Shown: in pieces, positions 17,261 to 25,017 of the stretch
Layout of the letters: each line of letters starts with the position of its first letter
Position numbering within the stretch: position 1 is the stretch's first letter
NCBI GenBank assembly: GCA_029237685.1
Contig: JAQZBV010000005.1
Coordinates: forward strand, 1-61,271
Reading direction: 5' to 3'
DNA from: Cytophagaceae bacterium
GTDB taxonomy: Bacteria > Bacteroidota > Bacteroidia > Cytophagales > Cytophagaceae
Length of the DNA stretch: 61,271 nt
The notes under the pieces: model-generated
Seen by the model: only the letters and a program-made list of their open reading frames with translations
The model's database searches: none
What the model was told of the DNA's origin: nothing
Program-made: the position numbers and the translations under genes

Positions 17261-20194
17261 ATGATGAGATTTTCTTTCGTTGTCTTTCTCTTTTCTCTTC
17301 TTTCGCAAGCCTCACAGGCCCAGACATCCAATGCACTGGGTATTTATACCATCAAAAATTTCGCGGCAAAAACCTACGAAATGCATCCCCGCAATTTTTA
17401 CATCATGCAGGATAAACGCGGCATCATGCATTTTGGCAATGAATACGGCCTCATGGAGTACGATGGAAATTATTGGCAAAACACACACCTTACCAATGGT
17501 ACAAGCGGCTATTCTCTTGCACAGGATAAAGAAGGCAAACTGTATATTGGCTGCGATAATGAATTGGGCTATCTGAGTTATGATTCTTCAGGTACTACTC
17601 GCTATCAATCACTCTACGACAAAATCCCGGCAAAAGAAAAAACACCGGAGAGCTTTTGGGAAGTCATAGCTGACGACAATACCATTTACTTTTTTTCCTC
17701 CTCTAAAATATTCGTATACCGCAATGGTAAATTCAGCAGCATCGTACCACTCACCACCAATGGGCGATTGCTTTACGCCAAAAAAATAGGGCCTACGCTT
17801 TATGTGCACGAAGAGGGAGTAGGTTTGCTTAGCCTGAAAAATGATAAACTCTCTTTAGTCAATGGAGGCGCTTTACTGAAAGGAGCAACGATCAAAGCCT
17901 TGCTGGCTCATGGAGCTAACAACTTGCTCATTGTAGAACAGAATAAAATAAGCCTATTTGACGGAAGCAGCATCAAGGCTTTCCCCGGCAATGCGGCTGC
18001 ACTTCTTCAATCTCACACCATCAGTCATTGTATTGAACTATCAGATAAAAATCTATTGGTGGCAACACGTGACAATGGCTTTTACATTGTGAATGCTCAA
18101 GGAGACGTACTCAAAAACATCAACATGCAAAATGGCTTGCAAAGCAATGACATTCACTATGCGTACTTAGATAGTTTCGGAGACCTTTGGCTTGCTTTAG
18201 ACAATGGTATCGCCTACTTAGAAATAAACAGTCCCTTCTCTTTTATCGGTTATTCTTCCGGTGTACCGGGTATGGGCTATTCATCGGTGTTGTTTGATAA
18301 CAAATTATACCTGGGTACTTCACAAGGTTTATTTTATACCGATTGGAACACTCGCTTTGTAAAAAGCAGTATTAAACCCGTGAAAGGCATTGACGGTCAA
18401 GTATGGAATCTATCTGTTGTCAATAACACGTTGATGTGTTGTCAAACCAGTCAATTGTTTCAGGTCAAAGGAGACCAGGCCACAAAAATTGCAGGCCCCT
18501 ACAGTGACGATGACATTTGGAAATTTTCTGCTCTATCTCTATACCCAGGCTACGCCATCAAAGGAACCTATACCGGTTTTGAATTGTACACCTTTCAAAA
18601 TAACAGCTGGAAATATGTACGAAAGCTAGAGGGCTTTAATGAATCCTGTAGAGTATTTGTCGAAGACTCAAAAGGTATCCTTTGGGTTTGTCACGGTAAT
18701 AAAGGGGTCTACCGCATCCAATTATCCAGTGATTTGCAGCGCATAGAAAAAGCAGAGAACTACAATACACTCCATCATTTTGCACCGGATTTTTTTCTGG
18801 ATGTTTCCATCGTCAATCAGCATGTCGTGTTTGCTTCACAGATGGGAGTATACAGACTGGATGCTTCTGAGAAAAAACTCATCAAGGACGAAGAGCTTGA
18901 AAATATTTTTGGCAAAGACCGCTACATCAACAAAATTACGCAGTACGGCAACGGCGACATCTGGCTCTTCCCAGAAAGTGATTTGTATTTATACCGAAAA
19001 ATATCCGATACGGAATACAAAACAGAACACAACATCTTGCACAAATTAAGCGGAAGTCTGGTTGGGAGCTATGAGTTTGTGATGCCACTGGGACAGGACC
19101 TTTCTATCATCGGTTCCCAGGAAGGTTTTGTATTGTTCCATACGCATTATAAAAGTAAAAAGACACAACCTTTTCATGTGCTGGTAAGACAAGTAGAAGC
19201 CAATTTTCAAAATGACAGTCTTCTGTTTGGAGGAAATTATACCCAAACCAACGGCGCCACTTCGCTGATGCAGCAACGTGTAAGCGAATGGGACTATACG
19301 TTAAACTCCTTGCGCATCAGTTTCTCTGCTTTGTTCTATGAAGGCTCAGAAAAAATTACCTATCAATATGCCCTGACACCGGCAGGTGTAAAAACGAAGA
19401 ACTGGTCAGGATGGACCGACAATACACAAATCGTTTTGTCTAATTTATCGGAAGGAGAATATTCATTCCATATCAAAGCCAAAAACATTTACGGTGTCAT
19501 CAGTGAAGAAAGTGTTTATACTTTCCGCATACTTCCGCCCTGGTATCGGTCAGCCTTTGCTTACATGCTGTATGCCCTGCTGATCGCCGCACTATTGTTT
19601 GTGGCAGGGAAATACATCGTGTACCGTTTTAAAAGACAAAAAGAATACCTCGAAAAACAAAAAAATGCGGCGCTCGCGCTCATGGAACAAGAACACCTTA
19701 CAGAAATTCTGAGGAAAGAAAAAGAATTGATCGCGATCCGCAACCAACAATTGGAAGAAAATGTCATTCAGAAAAATAATGAGCTGGCTTCGATGGCCAC
19801 TATGCTCAATCAAAAAACAGAATTCCTCGTTTACCTGAAAGAGAAATTCAAAGACGTAGACAATGATGCCTTACAGGTAAATACCAAACTATTTAAAGAG
19901 GTAGTTAAAACCATTGATCAGCATTTTGACTTTGATGATAACTGGTCAAATTTCCAGGTGCATTTTGACCATGTGCACCACAACTTCTTGCAACGTCTCA
20001 GGGAAAAACATCCTAAGCTGGATCAAAGCTGGTTGTTATTGTGCGCCTATATCCGAATGAATAAATCCAATAAGGAAATAGCCACTCATATGAATATTTC
20101 TGTCGCTGCCGTTGAAAAAAGAAGGTACAGGCTAAAAGAAAAACTCGATATAGACAGTGACAATAAGTTGGTTGATTATATCCTCAATTTTTAG
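17261..20194 (+). CDS. Membrane-tethered regulator: beta-propeller sensor, Y_Y_Y domain, LuxR-like HTH
   Basis: 977 residues. Signal peptide 1-20. Residues 25-680 are reg_prop-type propeller repeats (GYSLAQDKEGKLYIGCDNEL, SFGDLWLALDNG, SKGILWVCHGNKG). A Y_Y_Y/triple-tyrosine domain follows (about 690-757), then one membrane helix (764-787), a charged coiled coil, and a helix-turn-helix segment (920-977, NKSNKEIATHMNISVAAVEKRR). The propeller and Y_Y_Y parts match the sensor of Bacteroidota hybrid two-component regulators, but no kinase or receiver domain is present. I infer direct ligand-to-DNA control by a one-component membrane regulator. Its targets are unknown; the porin-esterase pair upstream is a candidate. 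Confidence 0.85.
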   Translation: MMRFSFVVFLFSLLSQASQAQTSNALGIYTIKNFAAKTYEMHPRNFYIMQDKRGIMHFGNEYGLMEYDGNYWQNTHLTNGTSGYSLAQDKEGKLYIGCDNELGYLSYDSSGTTRYQSLYDKIPAKEKTPESFWEVIADDNTIYFFSSSKIFVYRNGKFSSIVPLTTNGRLLYAKKIGPTLYVHEEGVGLLSLKNDKLSLVNGGALLKGATIKALLAHGANNLLIVEQNKISLFDGSSIKAFPGNAAALLQSHTISHCIELSDKNLLVATRDNGFYIVNAQGDVLKNINMQNGLQSNDIHYAYLDSFGDLWLALDNGIAYLEINSPFSFIGYSSGVPGMGYSSVLFDNKLYLGTSQGLFYTDWNTRFVKSSIKPVKGIDGQVWNLSVVNNTLMCCQTSQLFQVKGDQATKIAGPYSDDDIWKFSALSLYPGYAIKGTYTGFELYTFQNNSWKYVRKLEGFNESCRVFVEDSKGILWVCHGNKGVYRIQLSSDLQRIEKAENYNTLHHFAPDFFLDVSIVNQHVVFASQMGVYRLDASEKKLIKDEELENIFGKDRYINKITQYGNGDIWLFPESDLYLYRKISDTEYKTEHNILHKLSGSLVGSYEFVMPLGQDLSIIGSQEGFVLFHTHYKSKKTQPFHVLVRQVEANFQNDSLLFGGNYTQTNGATSLMQQRVSEWDYTLNSLRISFSALFYEGSEKITYQYALTPAGVKTKNWSGWTDNTQIVLSNLSEGEYSFHIKAKNIYGVISEESVYTFRILPPWYRSAFAYMLYALLIAALLFVAGKYIVYRFKRQKEYLEKQKNAALALMEQEHLTEILRKEKELIAIRNQQLEENVIQKNNELASMATMLNQKTEFLVYLKEKFKDVDNDALQVNTKLFKEVVKTIDQHFDFDDNWSNFQVHFDHVHHNFLQRLREKHPKLDQSWLLLCAYIRMNKSNKEIATHMNISVAAVEKRRYRLKEKLDIDSDNKLVDYILNF

Positions 20195-20219
20195 GTTTTT
20201 GATAAACTACACTACGACT

Positions 20220-20272
20220 AAAGAGCGAAGAAAGAAGAGCGCCGTAATTTCGCTTTTCTTTCTTCGCTCTTT
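20220..20272 (+). terminator. Long terminator hairpin
   Basis: A 22-base stem (AAAGAGCGAAGAAAGAAGAG at the left arm) with one G-U position and a nine-base loop. It closes the regulator gene and may also stop transcripts from the other side. Confidence 0.75.
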
Positions 20273-20285
20273 ATTGAAGTGTTTT

Positions 20286-20482
20286 TCAACCCTTTAATTC
20301 TGCTTCCATCCACTTTTTGACCGACTTGTCCTGATGATGTCCAGTTACAAATGGGCCTCTGTCCTTCATTTGTCTAAGCGAAATTGTTCATCATCACCTA
20401 GCCTGTTTGTATTATTGTTGAAGCGAATCAGAGCATCATCTGCTCCAGTAAGATTACTCTGAAAGCCCAACGGCAGGAACAT
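20286..20482 (-). pseudogene. Two tiny overlapping ORFs, or one small gene with a frameshift
   Basis: On the minus strand, ATG at 20482 opens 38 codons (MFLPLGFQSNLTGADDALIR ... LGDDEQFRLDK) ending at a TGA at 20366-20368. The TGA overlaps, as ATGA, the ATG at 20369 of a 27-codon frame (MKDRGPFVTGHHQDKSVKKW ... MEAELKG) ending at 20286. Both halves look like real protein. One frameshift would join them into a product of about 65 residues. The start codon of the first frame lies within the 20469-20520 hairpin. I do not recognise the family. Confidence 0.4.
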
Positions 20483-20520
20483 TGTTTCTTTTCAATCAAC
20501 GCAAACAATCTCCTGCCGTT
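20469..20520. promoter_or_regulatory. Hairpin: plus-strand terminator or start-masking leader stem
   Basis: Arms AACGGCAGGA and TCCTGCCGTT enclose an inner ATTGTTT/AAACAAT stem. On the plus strand it is followed by TTTTTAATTTTT, as a terminator would be. On the minus strand the start codon of the small ORF at 20482 falls inside the stem, which could hide it from ribosomes. Confidence 0.5.
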
Positions 20521-20589
20521 TTTAATTTTTCTACTAAACATAGAAAGAAGGATCCATCCTATTGTACTTACTAAAATACGAGAAAAACG

Positions 20590-20619
20590 AAAGGGTATCA
20601 GATGCATCTGATACCCTTT
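20590..20619 (-). terminator. Perfect 30-bp palindrome, terminator of the GT9 gene
   Basis: Arms AAAGGGTATCAGATG and CATCTGATACCCTTT are exact complements. It lies 21 bases beyond the stop of the minus-strand GT9 gene. T-runs or A-runs on both sides allow action in both directions. Confidence 0.75.
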
Positions 20620-20640
20620 TTTCATACCCCACCTTTTCTT

Positions 20641-21828
20641 TTAAACGGTTGTTGTTGTTTGCTTTTTTCTCAATACCTCTTCCGCCGCAGCGATGACTGC
20701 TTCAGGTGAAATCGCATTGATGTTGGGATTATAATCCAGTGATAAGAACGTATTGTATTCTCCTTTATCCTTTACCAAAAGTTGAACATCTGCGGGACAA
20801 ATGAATTTACCTTTAGCATATATCTCTTTAGGATACGGAGCGAAGCGGCCGTAGTTTTCTCCCATGAATACACAGATCGCTTCTTTGTCTAAAGCTGCAG
20901 CCATGTGAATAGACGCCGAATCATTGGTAACCAATAATTCCGAATGCTTGATCAGATTGGCGAGATCCAGCAGAGAAGTTTTGCCGGTAAGATCAATCAA
21001 TTGTTTTTGAACCGACACATCAACACCCGCTATGATCGCATTCGCGTGCTTATTGTCCTTCTTACTTCCGGCCAGTACGACAGTGAAATTATACTGATGA
21101 ATCAGATAATTGGCTACTTGCGCAAAGTTTGAAGTATGCCATCTTTTCAGATACGCACTGGAACCTGGAAAGAAAACAACATACGGTTTTTCGGGGACGC
21201 TCTGATAAGAGTGAGAAGGAGAAAAAAGTGTTCTCCATTCAAAATTAGTAATCGGTGTATCTAAAAACAGTTCAAACATTTCTTTATAACGATAGATTTC
21301 AAACAAGTCAGGATGACTGGTATGGATCAACACATTGAAAGGTTCTATAGTGGTCAATGTCTCAAGTGAAGAAGGAGAGAATTTTATCTTCTCTTGTGCC
21401 TGTATCTTCGAAATAAAAAATAATTCTGTATAAGGATCTCCGGAATAGACCGGATAAAAGAGCGTGCTAAACCCCCTGGATAAAATGCTTTTGATCGTGC
21501 GTGATCTATACCCAAGATCCTTGAATAGTTTATCAAAAGAAATCCATATCATTTCATCGTAATACTCTGCATCCAATGTTTCGGCGACATTCTTCCAGGT
21601 GATATTGCCAATGAGTATGATTTTAAAATTTTTGTATTTTTGACTCTGTTTGATGTAAGGCAAAAAATTTCTGAATAGAATATAATCGCCGATGAAATCA
21701 TTCTTTATGATCACTAAGGTGTTGTCCTCTGTTTTCACGCGTTTCCCCGAGCCAAAATCTGTCAAGCTATAAACCATCTGACTTATGATTTGCTTGAATT
21801 TTTTACGTAATTTTTTGAATGGGGACAT
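20641..21828 (-). CDS. Glycosyltransferase family 9 (heptosyltransferase-like)
   Basis: A 395-residue GT-B-type transferase of family GT9, whose members add heptose or other sugars to lipopolysaccharide core or related glycans. The N-terminal Rossmann half begins with VIIKNDFIGDYILFRNFLPY, matching the family start (usually R-x-D-R-x-GD). The C-terminal half has PGSSAYLKRWHTSNFAQVA, then LTGKTSLLDLANLIKHSELL and VTNDSASIHMAAAL, the nucleotide-sugar-binding signatures. It is cytoplasmic and has no membrane segment. It stands alone with its own terminator, so the glycan it builds cannot be assigned. Confidence 0.85.
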   Translation of the reverse strand: MSPFKKLRKKFKQIISQMVYSLTDFGSGKRVKTEDNTLVIIKNDFIGDYILFRNFLPYIKQSQKYKNFKIILIGNITWKNVAETLDAEYYDEMIWISFDKLFKDLGYRSRTIKSILSRGFSTLFYPVYSGDPYTELFFISKIQAQEKIKFSPSSLETLTTIEPFNVLIHTSHPDLFEIYRYKEMFELFLDTPITNFEWRTLFSPSHSYQSVPEKPYVVFFPGSSAYLKRWHTSNFAQVANYLIHQYNFTVVLAGSKKDNKHANAIIAGVDVSVQKQLIDLTGKTSLLDLANLIKHSELLVTNDSASIHMAAALDKEAICVFMGENYGRFAPYPKEIYAKGKFICPADVQLLVKDKGEYNTFLSLDYNPNINAISPEAVIAAAEEVLRKKQTTTTV

Positions 21829-22180
21829 CTATTCTCTGTTTTTGAGCTCTTTTCCGACAGTCCTTAGACGAATAAGCTTGAATTATATTTTAATTTGCCA
21901 GTGATTTGTTCATGGCATCGTTGTTGTTTGTAGCTTCAAAGGAAATCTCGTTTTATATCCCTGATAACAAAACCCATTGGTTTCCTGATAAATAGTGAAA
22001 AGATTTGCTAATCCATCCTTTTGTAGCCCAATATGATGGATTTGAGGCAATTTTAAAGCCAAAATGAGTTAAAAAAAAGGAATAAACTACAAAAAAGGCA
22101 CAGACTTGAGTTTAAGGAAGATTGTCTTTTTTTTTAAAACCCGAATCTTTTTATCAACACAAACCGTTATATTTGTAATA
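21829..22180. other. Intergenic region, no gene seen
   Basis: AT-rich spacer between divergent genes. The only notable element is TATATTTG at 22168-22175, a perfect TAnnTTTG match, but it lies so close to the downstream ATG (22181) that the transcript would be leaderless; no good -33 partner was found. Confidence 0.4.
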
Positions 22181-22510
22181 ATGAAAGCCGTATATCGTTA
22201 CATAGCGTTTCTATTTTTCGTGCTTCTGGCTACCGGGGTATTTGCCCAGGATAATAAGCCGGCATTCCGAGTTGCGCCAAACCCGGCGGACGATTATATC
22301 GAATTGTTTTTTGAATCGGACAACACCACGCCATCTGCTATCCGTGTATTTGACTTGATTGGCAATCAGGTAAGCTCTATTACCGTGCCTGCTAACAATA
22401 CGCACCCCATCAAAATCGAAACGGCTACATTGAAACCTGGTGTTTATTTCCTGAGTGTTTATACATCCTCTGGAAGAATCGAAACATTGAAGTTTCTTAA
22501 AGTTCGTTAA
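22181..22510 (+). CDS. Stand-alone T9SS sorting domain protein
   Basis: 109 residues: signal peptide (1-22, ending GVFAQ) followed directly by what looks like a complete type A T9SS C-terminal domain (RVAPNPADDYIELFFESDN, then IRVFDLIGNQV, LKPGVYFLSVYTSSGR and LKFLKVR). Nothing lies between them. I chose ATG 22181 rather than a TTG at 22106 because it gives a standard signal peptide. It could be a minimal surface protein, the remnant of a larger gene whose body was lost cleanly, or a decoy or adaptor for the secretion machinery. Confidence 0.75.
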   Translation: MKAVYRYIAFLFFVLLATGVFAQDNKPAFRVAPNPADDYIELFFESDNTTPSAIRVFDLIGNQVSSITVPANNTHPIKIETATLKPGVYFLSVYTSSGRIETLKFLKVR

Positions 22511-22661
22511 TCCATCAAAATCCTGTTTTTCCTGTCAGGCATCAAGCGCTATTGCATAGCGTATACTCTGCTTTTACAAAATTAAGCCATTTCTTATTTG
22601 AAAAGTAAGGCAAAAACTGCATCTTCTACTGCACAAGCAATCTTAATTGTTAGACACGGCT

Positions 22662-23045
22662 ATGAAAACAATAGTATCTCTTTTGCTCGTATTCTGCTGT
22701 TATACACTGAAAGCTCAGATCACTACAGCGCAAATTAAAAATGATCTTGCCGGTAAAGAATGGAAAATCGTCAAGTACGAAACCTTTGGTGTAGAAGAAG
22801 AACCCAAACCAGAACAACTCAACGATAAGTTCATCTTGAATAAGGACATGACCTTTTTCATTGTTGAAAATAGCAAAGAATACCTGGGCACGTGGACTGC
22901 AGCAGCAGGCAAAGTAAGTTGCACAAGTAAAACAGGCGAGTGGAGCCGGACTTACAAAGTAATTACCCTGGCAGAAAAAACAGCGGCAATCGAATACCAG
23001 GATCAGGATTTGACCAGGACTCTGTACCGATTGGAAACGAAGTAG
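22662..23045 (+). CDS. Small secreted lipocalin-like protein
   Basis: 127 residues with a signal peptide (ends TLKAQ). The body (LAGKEWKIVKYETFGVEEE ... YLGTWTAAAGKVSC ... LTRTLYRLE) has the Trp-rich first strand and small beta-barrel spacing of the lipocalin-like proteins frequent in Bacteroidota. No ligand or enzymatic residues can be named. ATG 22662 is preferred over a TTG 15 bases upstream. It is probably transcribed alone or with the sorting-domain gene, 151 bases upstream. Confidence 0.65.
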   Translation: MKTIVSLLLVFCCYTLKAQITTAQIKNDLAGKEWKIVKYETFGVEEEPKPEQLNDKFILNKDMTFFIVENSKEYLGTWTAAAGKVSCTSKTGEWSRTYKVITLAEKTAAIEYQDQDLTRTLYRLETK

Positions 23046-23057
23046 AAGAGTATTGAA

Positions 23058-23317
23058 GTGAAAGATAAAAGTATAGATGATATCGTTCAATTTCTGCAAG
23101 AAAAAATAGGCGTTGAAAATTATTTGTAATTGACCATTGGCAAGGAAATCTATGTGCTATAGGATTGACAAATAAATTCAAACAAAAGCTGGTTTACATT
23201 TCGATGTATAACTAGAAAAAATAGGAATGCTACATTGAATTGGAGACTTCATCAAACATAGAATTGGATGAATTTGAAGTCAATAAACTATCGACAATGC
23301 AAACACAAATGATTTGA
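23058..23317 (+). pseudogene. Decayed small-protein gene
   Basis: A GTG at 23058 opens VKDKSIDDIVQFLQEKIGVE, then NYL and a stop. In a neighbouring frame the text continues as DHWQGNLCAIGLTNKFKQKL, then VYISMYN, two stops, then YIELETSSNIELDEFEVNKL to a stop at 23315-23317. The pieces read as one acidic protein of about 85 residues with one frameshift and two nonsense changes. The composition resembles small immunity-type proteins, but I cannot name the family. Confidence 0.55.
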
Positions 23318-23363
23318 AAAAATTGTCAGAAAATACCCCTCGCTATAATCATTAATTTTTTTG

Positions 23364-23451
23364 GGGCGTTTCCCTTCGGGCCGCGCTTTCGCCACTCGCT
23401 TTCCCGCTGAAAAAGCGGGAAGAGCTCAGACAATGGCTCAATCGCTAGCGC
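23364..23451. repeat. Structured intergenic repeat, copy 3
   Basis: The shortest copy. It starts GGGCGTT and ends ATCGCTAGCGC; the closing stem GCGTT/AGCGC survives with one G-T wobble. An internal hairpin CCCGCT...AGCGGG is clear, and GAGCTCAGACAATGGCTCAAT matches copy 4. It ends six bases from the stop codon of the GH3 gene, so it lies in or at the end of that mRNA. Confidence 0.7.
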
Positions 23452-23457
23452 ATGACG

Positions 23458-24672
23458 TTATTCAAACTTTTTGTCCTTCAAGGCCATGATGCGTTGAAAC
23501 GATTCATTCACACGCGCCTCACTGATCTCACCTGACCTGACTAGTTTCATAAGGATAGCATGTATCTCTGTGGCAGTGGTGCGGTAAGACTGCGTTACAT
23601 TATTTCCAAACACCAATACATCTACACCTGCAAGGATGGATAATTTGATGGCATTTTCCAAGCCGTAACTTTTGCTGATCGCATGCATTTGCATGTCATC
23701 TGAAAAAATAACCCCATCAAACCCAAGCACGCCGCGTAGAATATCCGTCATGATTACTTTTGAAAGTGTAGCGGGTAAACAGGTTGTATCCAATCTGCAG
23801 TTGATGATGTGTGCTGTCATGACTGCATCGCATGAGCCGGAGCGTATGACTTCTTTGTAAGGTAATAACTCTATGAATTGCCATTGCTTGGTAATGTCTG
23901 TAATCCCATAATGCGAATCGGTAGCAGAACTACCATGCCCAGGAAAATGTTTGATGACCGTTTTGATTCCATACTCATGATGTGCTTTGATGCAAGCTTT
24001 TGCATGAGCAGAGACAAGTACAGGATCTGCACCAAAACTTCTCTCTACTTTTGCGATCACAGGATTATTGACATTCAAAGCCAGGTCTACATCCGGAGCA
24101 AAGTTAAGGTTGATCCCAACTTCAGACATCAAAGCCGCCAATTGCCTGTTGTAAAAAATAGTAGAGTCTAAATTATTGAGCTTGCCCAGGTATCCCGCAG
24201 AAGGCATCCTGATCATTCCATATTTTTCCTTCAATCGATGTACCTTACCGCCCTCTTCGTCTATGCTGATGAACAAAGGGATCTTTGCCAATGCCTGCAA
24301 GTCAAGGCTCATCTTCTTCAGCATTTCCTTAGCATACGTAGCGTTTATATTTTTCTCAAAATAAATAATTCCGCCTGTCTTGCCGCTGCTGATCTCTCCT
24401 CTCAATGCATCTTTTTCCTCGATCAACTTGCGATCATTGATGCCCATCATGATCATCTGACCTACTTTGTACTCTAAAGAAACATCCGCGTACTGCGTTT
24501 TCTTTTTTACAGAAGTCTGCTGTTCCGTTGGCTTCTTTTCTTCCTTCTCACTTTCTTTTACCTGTTTCTTCTCTGTACTCAACGCCGTGCTTTTTACCGG
24601 CTGTTTGGGTTGACAAGCATATGCCAGAAGAACACAAAAAATAAAAACAAGTAATTGACGGAACAAATGCAT
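23458..24672 (-). CDS. GH3 beta-N-acetylhexosaminidase-like lipoprotein
   Basis: 404 residues. Lipobox LAYAC with Cys20, then a Lys/Glu-rich linker (21-60) and a GH3 barrel. The NagZ-type signature is intact: KHFPGHGSSATDSH at 241-254 with the acid/base Asp/His pair, and the nucleophile in FSDDMQM (323-329). IDEEGGKVHRL at 137-147 is also conserved. The family removes N-acetylglucosamine from chitooligosaccharides or muropeptides. Lipoprotein anchoring sets it apart from cytosolic NagZ and suits trimming of chitinase products at the cell envelope. A role in cell-wall turnover is the alternative. Confidence 0.88.
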   Translation of the reverse strand: MHLFRQLLVFIFCVLLAYACQPKQPVKSTALSTEKKQVKESEKEEKKPTEQQTSVKKKTQYADVSLEYKVGQMIMMGINDRKLIEEKDALRGEISSGKTGGIIYFEKNINATYAKEMLKKMSLDLQALAKIPLFISIDEEGGKVHRLKEKYGMIRMPSAGYLGKLNNLDSTIFYNRQLAALMSEVGINLNFAPDVDLALNVNNPVIAKVERSFGADPVLVSAHAKACIKAHHEYGIKTVIKHFPGHGSSATDSHYGITDITKQWQFIELLPYKEVIRSGSCDAVMTAHIINCRLDTTCLPATLSKVIMTDILRGVLGFDGVIFSDDMQMHAISKSYGLENAIKLSILAGVDVLVFGNNVTQSYRTTATEIHAILMKLVRSGEISEARVNESFQRIMALKDKKFE

Positions 24673-25017
24673 AGGGTTTAGTTTGTTTAACCTTAAATCT
24701 TATTAGGAAGTTAAACAGCTAAAATACTCGAATTTTAAGTTTAAAGAGAATAAAAAGACAAATAAAATCATACTGCTCTCCCTTCTCAAACATACCTGTT
24801 CCCTTCGACTGAAAAAATCTATACCCTATAATTCTCTAAAAGAGACTGTCTGATGTAATGACACGTTGAATGATGGGCAATAACTACACACCACACATGG
24901 TTGAACAATTTGCTCAATTTTAATTTTTTTTATTTTCCCTGTAAGACCTCTCCTCTGAATCACTACTATACTAAAGCATGTACCAGTATGCTTATGACTA
25001 CTAAACAATCAACAGCT

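Noticed and set aside
20428-20625. 65-codon minus-strand ORF
   Set aside because: It covers two hairpins and uses a different frame from the protein-like pair at 20286-20482; its composition is not convincing.
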